Under the pieces are notes generated by a model. That model was not told where the DNA came from, did no database searches, and worked only from the letters and a program-made list of their open reading frames with translations. A stretch of 10,246 bases of DNA, taken from positions 1 to 10,246 of the forward strand of contig JAFGIT010000165.1 of NCBI GenBank assembly GCA_016929465.1, read 5' to 3'. A program made the translations under genes and the position numbers. The stretch is from JAFGIT01 sp016929465 [NCBI: Candidatus Coatesbacteria bacterium]. Lineage in GTDB: Bacteria; B130-G9. Every line of letters starts with the position of its first letter. The stretch's first letter is position 1. Positions 1 through 5,750 of this stretch are shown here, piece after piece.

Positions 1-1
1 G

Positions 2-256
2 CGGGCATTTGTTGGCGGATTGTATCTTGCCGGTTTCGGAGACGGCAAGGTGATATTGAATTTGACGCTCAAGATCGATCAGGATGGTAGAACGGCGCGG
101 CCGTTGATGGTGATAGAAGAGCTCTATGGCGTTCAGGATAACATTCTCTACTTCTCTGATATCGAGCGACTCGAGCAATACTGCTGGAGAAGGGGCTCGA
201 AGAGGTCCTTGCTCGAGATTGACAATTCTTCTGGAACCAGCTCGCGTGGCATCTAA
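2..256 (+). CDS. 3' end of an unidentified protein gene (cut by window edge)
   Basis: The reading frame is open from the left edge and stops at TAA 254-256, so about 84 C-terminal residues are visible. It is the only plus frame here without early stops (the other two stop near positions 53 and 90), and its codons (ATA, AGG, CTC, GAG) match the downstream genes. The visible part is a mixed alpha/beta-looking segment including GDGKVILNLTLKIDQDG and VIEELYGVQDNILYFSDIE, followed by a polar Ser/Arg-rich tail of about 25 residues. I do not recognise the family and see no membrane segment. A TTG at 20 could serve as a start, but nothing like a ribosome site precedes it, so a gene entering from the left is more likely. 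It ends 22 nt before the mannose synthase and is probably co-transcribed with it. Confidence 0.55.
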   Translation, partial: RAFVGGLYLAGFGDGKVILNLTLKIDQDGRTARPLMVIEELYGVQDNILYFSDIERLEQYCWRRGSKRSLLEIDNSSGTSSRGI

Positions 257-267
257 CGGGTCATAAT

Positions 268-273
268 GGAGGT
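268..273 (+). promoter_or_regulatory. Ribosome binding site GGAGGT of the mannose synthase gene
   Basis: A near-perfect Shine-Dalgarno GGAGGT lies 5 nt before the GTG at 279. It decides the start in favour of this GTG over the in-frame ATG at 324, which has no comparable site. Confidence 0.7.
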
Positions 274-278
274 CGAGC

Positions 279-1061
279 GTGACGATTGGAAATAACCTGA
301 TCCTGCCAGATACGCAGTGCAGCATGAGCGATGATGAACTCCAGGATGCAGCGAGCCGGGCCGTGGTGGTGATTCCCACCTATAATGAACATGAGAACTT
401 ATCGCTAATAATCTCCCACATCCACAGGCTGTATCCATCGATGAGCATTCTTATCGTCGATGATAATTCCCCTGATGGAACCGGAGAGCTCGCGGACGAC
501 CTTGCCCTCTCGAACGACAGGATTGACGTAATACATCGTCAGAGAAAGATGGGGCTGGGGACGGCCTATATCGCCGGCTTCAAGTATGCAATCGAGAAGG
601 GCTTTTCATATATCATACAGATGGATGCCGATCTGTCGCACTCGCCCGACTACCTCGCGGTATTCCTCGAGGAGATAAATGACTGCGACTTCATTCTCGG
701 CTCTCGCTATATCGAAGGGATCAACGTAATCCATTGGGACCTCTGGCGTGTACTATTGAGCCTCGGTGCGAGCTTATATTGTCGTGTGATAGGCGGATTG
801 AACGTGACGGACGCGACCGGAGGATTCAAGTGCTGGCGCCGGGAGGTCCTGGAATCGATCAATCTCGAGGCAGTGCAGTCCACGGGTTATTCATTTCAGA
901 TCGAGATGACGCATAGGGCACAAACGGCCGGGTTCAGGCTGAAAGAGGTACCGATAGTCTTTATCGGGCGATACCACGGGACGACCAAGATGTCCAAGCG
1001 GATAGTCTGGGAGGCCATCTGGATGGTGTGGCGCCTTAGGCTCGGTCTCTATAGACGTTGA
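279..1061 (+). CDS. Polyprenol/dolichol-phosphate mannose synthase (GT2 family)
   Basis: This GT2 glycosyltransferase should transfer mannose (or a related sugar) from a GDP-sugar to a polyprenyl-phosphate at the cytoplasmic face of the membrane, giving the lipid-linked donor for extracytoplasmic glycosylation. Visible motifs, over 260 aa: the N-terminal nucleotide-binding strand VVIPTYNEHENL (about 30-41), VDDNSPDGTG (60-69), the catalytic DAD in QMDADLSHSPDYL (116-118), GSRYIEG, and DATGGFKCWRREVL, all typical of DPM1-type enzymes. The end, with SKRIVWEAIWMVWRLRL, is also typical. There is no C-terminal transmembrane domain, so it is the short DPM1/Ppm1-D2 form. Translation starts at GTG 279, 5 nt after GGAGGT. 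About 27 residues precede the conserved core. The exact sugar and lipid cannot be read from the sequence. The gene sits 33 nt before the kinase and three genes from lnt. Confidence 0.9.
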   Translation: MTIGNNLILPDTQCSMSDDELQDAASRAVVVIPTYNEHENLSLIISHIHRLYPSMSILIVDDNSPDGTGELADDLALSNDRIDVIHRQRKMGLGTAYIAGFKYAIEKGFSYIIQMDADLSHSPDYLAVFLEEINDCDFILGSRYIEGINVIHWDLWRVLLSLGASLYCRVIGGLNVTDATGGFKCWRREVLESINLEAVQSTGYSFQIEMTHRAQTAGFRLKEVPIVFIGRYHGTTKMSKRIVWEAIWMVWRLRLGLYRR

Positions 1062-1081
1062 GAGCACCGAGATCAACCAGC

Positions 1082-1087
1082 GAAGGA
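1082..1087 (+). promoter_or_regulatory. Ribosome binding site (GAAGGA) of the kinase gene
   Basis: GAAGGA lies 7 nt before the GTG at 1095. This supports the non-ATG start and therefore the N-terminal zinc finger as part of the protein. Confidence 0.5.
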
Positions 1088-1094
1088 CCCGCTC

Positions 1095-2624
1095 GTGGCA
1101 GATGAAATAGCACAGAGTCAGCTCGGGCCCAATAGCTGGCAGTGCCTGGCTTGCGGGACAAGAAACCTCGCAGAAAGCGAGGCCTGCAGGACCTGTGGGG
1201 CACCATCTGTCATCCCACAGAAACCTATACAAACGCTTGACGCAGATGAATTATTCGAGCGATTTGGCCCCACCGGCGTATCGCTGATCGCGGGCCGCTA
1301 TCGCCTCCTAGCAAGAATCGGAAGCGGCTCGACAGGCTCGGTTTTTAAGGCACTGGATGTCAACTTGGGACGGACGGTCGCCATCAAGGTGCTATCAACG
1401 ACGTCTGACGACGGCATGGATATAAATACTCGATTCCTAAGGCTGCAGACGGAGGGACAAGTCCTTGGCCGGCTGAAGCACAAGGGACTCGTCACCGTCT
1501 TCGATATGGGAAACGAGGATGGAATCCTCTTCATCGTGATGGAATACATCGATGGTAAGCCACTCAACTCGTTCATGACTCGCGGCCACCCAATCCAGGT
1601 CAAAGACGCGGTCGCGATAATGGTCCAGGTGTGTGCCGCGCTGCACCACGTCCACAAGCGCGGTGCAGTCCATAGGGACTTGAAGCCGTCCAATATCATA
1701 GTCAGTGAGGGAGATGTCGTGAAGATCTCTGATTTCGGCCTTGCTAAGGCTGCATTCGGAGCGAAGGTGCTTGAAGCCGGACTCGTCGTGGGCACACCTT
1801 ATTACATGTCACCAGAGCAGCTTCGGGCGAAAGAAGTTGACCACAGGGCGGATATCTTCTCTGCCGGCATCGTGCTCTATGAGATGGTCACCGGCTATAG
1901 GCCCTTCGACGGAGAGAATCTCGATGAGATCGTACGGGCGATATTGGCCGGTCGTTTCATAAAAGCAAGTCAAAGAAACATCCTGGTTCCCTCGGAGATT
2001 GACTCTATAATCACCAAGGCCCTCAAGAACGACCGGGAGCAGAGGTACTTCTCCATGGGCGAATTCGGGAACGACCTGAGAGCCTGGCAGAGCTCCAAGG
2101 AGATCGGTCTGAATGACTGGACAGACCTCTCATTCGACGAGTCGGCTGGCAAGCGCCGACCCGCTGAGAAGGCCAGCTACTCCAGGAAGATCTCATTGCT
2201 TGTTGCATTCCTGCTAATTCTTGTCTCCGCGGTCACATTCTGGACGCACTTCAATTCTGATGAGTACCTATTAAAGAAATCCGCAGATCGAATTCTCGAT
2301 GACTTCTCGAAGCATAGATTCGAGCAGGTCTATGAACAGCTCTCCGACGATTTCAAGTTACGACATAGCATCAAGGAATTCGATGATCTGCCATACCTGG
2401 GATTCTTCAAGACCAGGTGGCCGGATGATATGATCTACTCGATCGAGAAGCTGGTCTTCTTTGAAAATCATAGGGTAGCAAATGTCATCATCTCTTTCCG
2501 CTACGCGGACTCGATTGCTGACCAGCGCTATACCATGAGGTGGGTCAAAGAGCACGGCGAATGGCGATTCCAGAATCCGGAGTATGAGAATTACCTCAAG
2601 ATGTTCGATGGATCAAAGCGGTGA
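1095..2624 (+). CDS. Membrane Hanks-type Ser/Thr protein kinase with N-terminal RanBP2-type zinc finger and extracytoplasmic tail
   Basis: Domain order in 509 aa: (1) residues 15-34, W-x-C-x2-C-x3-N-x6-C-x2-C (W15, C17, C20, N24, C31, C34), an exact RanBP2-type zinc-finger pattern; (2) kinase domain about 69-335 with Gly loop GSGSTGSV, VAIK Lys98, likely helix-C Glu120, HRDLKPSN (D195, N200), DFG (D213) and GTPYYMSPEQ, so all catalytic residues are present and it is an RD kinase expected to be active; (3) a basic linker; (4) one membrane helix about 366-384; (5) about 125 residues predicted outside the cytoplasm, resembling an NTF2-like/DUF4878-type fold (DRILDDFSKHRFEQVYEQLS ... GEWRFQNPEYE). 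The kinase is thus cytoplasmic and may sense something through its tail. The start is GTG 1095. There are no PASTA repeats. The target is unknown. The 3' end overlaps the DUF167 gene by 4 nt. Confidence 0.93.
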   Translation: MADEIAQSQLGPNSWQCLACGTRNLAESEACRTCGAPSVIPQKPIQTLDADELFERFGPTGVSLIAGRYRLLARIGSGSTGSVFKALDVNLGRTVAIKVLSTTSDDGMDINTRFLRLQTEGQVLGRLKHKGLVTVFDMGNEDGILFIVMEYIDGKPLNSFMTRGHPIQVKDAVAIMVQVCAALHHVHKRGAVHRDLKPSNIIVSEGDVVKISDFGLAKAAFGAKVLEAGLVVGTPYYMSPEQLRAKEVDHRADIFSAGIVLYEMVTGYRPFDGENLDEIVRAILAGRFIKASQRNILVPSEIDSIITKALKNDREQRYFSMGEFGNDLRAWQSSKEIGLNDWTDLSFDESAGKRRPAEKASYSRKISLLVAFLLILVSAVTFWTHFNSDEYLLKKSADRILDDFSKHRFEQVYEQLSDDFKLRHSIKEFDDLPYLGFFKTRWPDDMIYSIEKLVFFENHRVANVIISFRYADSIADQRYTMRWVKEHGEWRFQNPEYENYLKMFDGSKR

Positions 2625-2926
2625 ATAGCGGGGCTGAGTCCTTCATAAAGGACGGCAAGGACGGGGCGCTCATACAGCTTCGCGCTCAGCCGGGGGCCTC
2701 GCGCAACGAGATAGTGCTGGACTCCGAAGGCAGACTGAAGGTGAGAGTGACTGCTGCAGCCGTGGAAGGGGCCGCGAATCGCTCTGTCATTAAACTGCTG
2801 GCTAAGGCGCTATCGGTCCCCAAGTCATCGATATCGATCCAATCCGGCGAGGCATCAAGGGACAAGGTGCTGCTTGTCGAGGGGCAGTCTGCCGCAGATT
2901 TGATGTCTCGGCTTACGGGAAGATGA
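2621..2926 (+). CDS. DUF167 (YggU-family) protein
   Basis: This is a small soluble protein of 101 aa, the usual length for DUF167. Family signatures are RAQPGASRNEI (21-31), RLKVRVTAAAVEGAANRSVI (38-57, matching the family's V-x-A-x-P-V-x-G-x-A-N-x-x-(L/V)-I pattern except for the missing Pro) and SGEASRDK (75-82, family SGxxSRxK). The biochemical role of the family is not established. The gene starts at GTG 2621 inside the kinase stop (GTGA, 4-nt overlap) and ends inside the lnt start (ATGA, 4-nt overlap), so it is most likely translated by re-initiation; its own ribosome site is weak. In other bacteria DUF167 genes often lie near membrane-protein genes such as yggT; here the partner is lnt. 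The family call is secure and the function unknown. Confidence 0.9.
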   Translation: MNSGAESFIKDGKDGALIQLRAQPGASRNEIVLDSEGRLKVRVTAAAVEGAANRSVIKLLAKALSVPKSSISIQSGEASRDKVLLVEGQSAADLMSRLTGR

Positions 2927-4482
2927 TGTCGGTGCCTGCCACTCGCTATTTCAGAAAGGCAATTGTAGCGGCCTGCAGCGGGATCACACTCGCCCTCGCA
3001 TTTCCCAAGTTCGAGCTGTCGTGGCTGGTTTTCTTTGCACTCGTCCCGATCTTCTACATCAGTCGAAATGAGAGCGGCCCCGGAGCCTTTCTGCTGGGCA
3101 CGATAGCCGGCTTCTCCTTCAATTTCATCGCCTTCTTCTGGATCACCGAAGCGATGAGTAATTTCAGCGATCTGGGCTTCGTCCCAAGTGTCATGGTCCT
3201 GCTGTTACTGGTGGCCTACCTGGCGGTCTATTTCGGAATTTTGGCGAATGTCGCCTCTATGATTCGTTTGAATGGCCTCAGCGTTTTGGTGATACCCGCC
3301 CTCTGGGTCGCCCTGGAGTTCGCCAAGTCGAAGATCATAAGCGGTTTTCCCTGGAATGACCTCAGCTGGGCGCTCTATCGGCACACGACGTTCATCCAGA
3401 TTGCCGATACGTTGGGCAGTTACGGCGTCTCATTCGTCATTGTCCTCTTTAATTGGCTTCTTTTCCTGATGCTCGCGAGATTCACCGGCGACCGCGTTGA
3501 AATAAGAATCACGCATGTGCTCGCCGTGCTCGTCCTGGTGCCGTTGGGGATCTATGTTTATGGAGCCGCGAGGCTCGCCTCATTGCCTGAGCCGAGTAAG
3601 ACGCTGAAGGTCGGGATCATCCAGCCGAGCATCCCACAGGCCATGAAGCTCAGCGGACGCTTCATGCAGGAAATGCTGGACACGTATCAAAGCCAGGCCT
3701 TCGAACTGGAGGCAAAGGGCGTGAAAGTAATGTTGCTGCCGGAGGCAGCGATCAACGTAGCCTATAACGTACGTGCGAATTCTCAGAACTGGGTCAAGCA
3801 GACGTTCAGTGACAGGGGGTGCTTCGTCCTCTTCGGGGCGCTAGCCAGGGAGGGAGAGAACTACATGAATTCTGCCTATGTCGTGAGCCCCAACGGCGAA
3901 ACTCAGAGGTACGACAAGGTCCATCTCGTGCCATTTGGGGAATATATCCCTTATTCCTGGCTACTCAGCTTCATTGAGGCGATCGCGGGACAGCAGGGCT
4001 CGCTGTCCGAGGGGACAACGCACGCGATTCTGCAATTAGATGGTGTCTGGGTCGGTGTGCCCATCTGCTATGAGATAATATTCCCGGAGATAGCAAGGAC
4101 CTTCGTCAATCGAGGGGCTGACCTGATCTGCACCTTATCGAATGATGCCTGGTTCGGGAAGACATCGGGACCCTATCAGCACTTTGCTGCCTCAGTCTTC
4201 CGTGCCATAGAGAACCGAGTGCCTGTTATTCGCTGCGCTAACTCAGGTGTCTCAGGATCGGTCGATTATAGGGGGATTATCAGGCTCGAGACGCCGATAT
4301 TCACTCGACGGACAGACATTGTAGAGGTCGGTATCGCAGCCCAGGGCAGCGTATTCAGAGTAATTGGCTCACTTTTCGCATATCTATGCGTGACCTGCTC
4401 TATTGTAGCGGGCGTGGTCTATGCAAAGAGAATGTGGTCTGATGCGACTAAGCGCCCTCACCCTTGCGGCTCTGAGGCCTAA
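2923..4482 (+). CDS. lnt: Apolipoprotein N-acyltransferase
   Basis: Lnt adds the third acyl chain, from phospholipid, to the N-terminal cysteine of lipoproteins in the inner membrane. The 519 aa fit the family: hydrophobic membrane segments over about 1-220, a periplasmic CN-hydrolase (nitrilase) domain about 228-475, and a final membrane helix about 477-500. The Glu-Lys-Cys triad is visible as E274 (LLPEAA), K332 ([11 protein letters not shown]) and C382 ([10 protein letters not shown]), with E340, Y383 and E384 matching further residues important in E. coli Lnt. Oddities: the E. coli Trp237 position (IPQSMKW) is Leu243 here (IPQAMKL), and the WPE Trp is Leu272. The start is ambiguous: ATG 2923 or ATG 2926, coupled to the DUF167 stop (ATGA), or GTG 2932, which lies 9 nt after GGGAAG (2917-2922). 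The 3' end overlaps convergent hfq by 35 nt. Confidence 0.95.
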   Translation: MMSVPATRYFRKAIVAACSGITLALAFPKFELSWLVFFALVPIFYISRNESGPGAFLLGTIAGFSFNFIAFFWITEAMSNFSDLGFVPSVMVLLLLVAYLAVYFGILANVASMIRLNGLSVLVIPALWVALEFAKSKIISGFPWNDLSWALYRHTTFIQIADTLGSYGVSFVIVLFNWLLFLMLARFTGDRVEIRITHVLAVLVLVPLGIYVYGAARLASLPEPSKTLKVGIIQPSIPQAMKLSGRFMQEMLDTYQSQAFELEAKGVKVMLLPEAAINVAYNVRANSQNWVKQTFSDRGCFVLFGALAREGENYMNSAYVVSPNGETQRYDKVHLVPFGEYIPYSWLLSFIEAIAGQQGSLSEGTTHAILQLDGVWVGVPICYEIIFPEIARTFVNRGADLICTLSNDAWFGKTSGPYQHFAASVFRAIENRVPVIRCANSGVSGSVDYRGIIRLETPIFTRRTDIVEVGIAAQGSVFRVIGSLFAYLCVTCSIVAGVVYAKRMWSDATKRPHPCGSEA

Positions 4483-4705
4483 AGAGGTCTTTGATCGGCT
4501 CGGCAGGAGATACGGATGCTATGGCATGCTTAAACACCATCTGCTGTTCTTTGCCGGAGCCGTCGAGAATAACCGTGAACTTGTCGAAGCCTTGAATACG
4601 TCCTGAAAGCCGATCCCCATTGATCAGAATGATAGTCACCGGGATATTTCGAATCCTGGCTATGTTCAGGAAGGTATCTTGTATGTTAATCAGGGGATTC
4701 GTCAT
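4448..4705 (-). CDS. hfq: RNA chaperone Hfq
   Basis: Hfq forms a hexameric Sm-like ring that pairs small RNAs with mRNAs. The 85 aa cover Sm1 (about 9-48: [26 protein letters not shown]) and Sm2 with [10 protein letters not shown] (56-65). Proximal-face residues Q9, D10, F43, K59 and H60 are conserved; the usual Tyr before KH is Phe58. The loop between Sm1 and Sm2 (DGSGKEQQ) is two residues longer than in E. coli and resembles the B. subtilis form. The distal-face aromatic position (Tyr25 in E. coli) is Ile26. The C-terminal tail is short and basic, about 15 residues. The gene lies 79 nt downstream of miaA, the classic miaA-hfq order. The start is ATG 4705; the nearest Shine-Dalgarno-like AAGAGG is 12 nt upstream, rather far. 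The stop lies inside lnt on the opposite strand. Confidence 0.95.
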   Translation of the reverse strand: MTNPLINIQDTFLNIARIRNIPVTIILINGDRLSGRIQGFDKFTVILDGSGKEQQMVFKHAIASVSPAEPIKDLFRPQSRKGEGA

Positions 4706-4784
4706 CCGTTGATAAAACCTCTTTAGTAAATCCTCTTAATCATGGTCCGCAAACATTGCCTGAGCCTAACCTGGCTACAATAGT
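4706..4784 (-). promoter_or_regulatory. miaA-hfq intergenic leader with tandem AAGAGG motifs
   Basis: These 79 nt separate the miaA stop from the hfq start. On the minus strand two AAGAGG motifs occur at 4737-4732 and 4723-4718, 14 nt apart, within an A/T-rich stretch. The proximal one is the probable hfq ribosome site (12-nt spacer). No -35/-10 pair of good quality and no terminator hairpin is visible, which fits read-through from miaA. A tiny frame at 4743-4723 (6 codons, MIKRIY) also lies here but has no ribosome site. Confidence 0.35.
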
Positions 4785-5729
4785 TCACTCCATTATCTCA
4801 TGCAAGACTTTTTTACATTCTCCGACCAATTTGGCGATATTCGCTCCAGGCTCGACAGAATCAAGGAAATGAAAGCCCCAGTCATGCTTCAACCAGACCA
4901 TCTGCCTCTTGGCATAACGTCTCGATTGAGTCTTGGTCGCATCAATGGCCCTCTCAACCGTCAATCTGCCCTCGATATGCTCTGAAACGAACCTGTAACC
5001 CAAACTCGAGAACGAGTTGAGATCCGGGCTGAATCCGGCATCTAGTAGGCCTCGGACTTCCTCTACGAAACCATGCGAGAACATGTGGTCCACTCTCGCG
5101 TCTATCCGCTGATTCAGCATCCCCCGCTCCGCCATGAGCGCAAAGATCAAAGGAGAGAATAGGCCCGCATTCGGCGCGGGCTGCTCCATCTTCAGCTTGG
5201 ATATAGTCTTGCCGGTCGTCTCGATAATTTCGAGGGCTCGGATGATTCTGACCTGGTCGTTCTCGTGGATTGCCTTGGCTGCATCGGGGTCCATTTGAAT
5301 CAATCTCCTGTGGAGTCGCGCGCTGCCGAGATGTCTGATCTCATTCTTGAGCCTCGTCCTGATCTCATCAGACTTCGGAGGAGTCTCGAAGAACCCCCAT
5401 AGGAGAGCCCTCAAATATAGGAATGTGCCGCCTACGACAACAGGTAAAATACCTCTATTGCGAATCTCATTGATCTTCCGAATCGCCTCCTGTGCGAACT
5501 CCGCTGCGCTGAACGTCTCACCTGGTGACTTGATATCGATGAGATGATGCCTCGCAACCTGTTGCTCCTCAAGGGTGGGCTTACCAGTGCCAATGTCCAT
5601 CATTCGATAGATCTGCCGCGAATCGGCGCTGATGATTTCGATGGGGACCTCTTTCGCCACCTCCACGACCAGATGTGTCTTACCGATGGCAGTTGGGCCG
5701 GCCATAACGATGAGCGGCATTCGCTTCAA
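4785..5729 (-). CDS. miaA: tRNA dimethylallyltransferase (MiaA)
   Basis: MiaA transfers a dimethylallyl group to N6 of A37 in tRNAs that read codons starting with U, the first step of ms2i6A formation. Length is normal at 314 aa. Visible: P-loop GPTAIGKT (11-18), SADSRQIYR (34-42, with the catalytic Asp36), DIGTGKP (45-51), HHLID (61-65), VVVGGTFLYLRALL (97-110), NDQVRIIRALE (157-167), SSLGYRFV (241-248) and the C-terminal TKTQSRRYAKRQMVWLKHD (266-284). Variations: the third Gly of the usual GGTGLY is Phe103, and the usual IHPND is IHEND. The start is TTG 5729, with GAGAGG 6 nt upstream; the next in-frame ATG (5720) would leave too long a spacer. The gene begins 21 nt after the upstream CorC-like gene and is followed by hfq. 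Confidence 0.95.
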   Translation of the reverse strand: MKRMPLIVMAGPTAIGKTHLVVEVAKEVPIEIISADSRQIYRMMDIGTGKPTLEEQQVARHHLIDIKSPGETFSAAEFAQEAIRKINEIRNRGILPVVVGGTFLYLRALLWGFFETPPKSDEIRTRLKNEIRHLGSARLHRRLIQMDPDAAKAIHENDQVRIIRALEIIETTGKTISKLKMEQPAPNAGLFSPLIFALMAERGMLNQRIDARVDHMFSHGFVEEVRGLLDAGFSPDLNSFSSLGYRFVSEHIEGRLTVERAIDATKTQSRRYAKRQMVWLKHDWGFHFLDSVEPGANIAKLVGECKKVLHEIME

Positions 5730-5735
5730 GAGGCA

Positions 5736-5741
5736 CCTCTC
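5736..5741 (-). promoter_or_regulatory. Ribosome binding site (GAGAGG) of miaA
   Basis: GAGAGG on the minus strand lies 6 nt before TTG 5729. The spacer to the in-frame ATG at 5720 would be 15 nt, so this site favours the TTG start. Confidence 0.55.
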
Positions 5742-5750
5742 ACACGGGGC

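Noticed and set aside
170-217. Perfect 9-bp inverted repeat CTCGAGCAA / TTGCTCGAG (170-178 and 209-217)
   Set aside because: It lies inside the left-edge coding frame, has a 30-nt spacer and no T-run, and is built around the common CTCGAG word; chance is likely.
1298-1795. Minus-strand open frame of 165 codons opposite the kinase domain
   Set aside because: It is fully antisense to conserved kinase motifs and shows Ser/Pro/Thr-rich shadow composition.
2827-2838. 12-bp palindrome ATCGATATCGAT
   Set aside because: It sits within the DUF167 coding sequence, encodes part of SSISI, and has no partner or promoter context.
4474-4492. Hairpin at the lnt/hfq junction as a terminator
   Set aside because: It has only about 7 pairs including G-U, and a run of three T; too weak to call as a terminator feature.
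4723-4743. Six-codon upstream frame (MIKRIY) before hfq
   Set aside because: It has no Shine-Dalgarno site, and such short frames are expected by chance.
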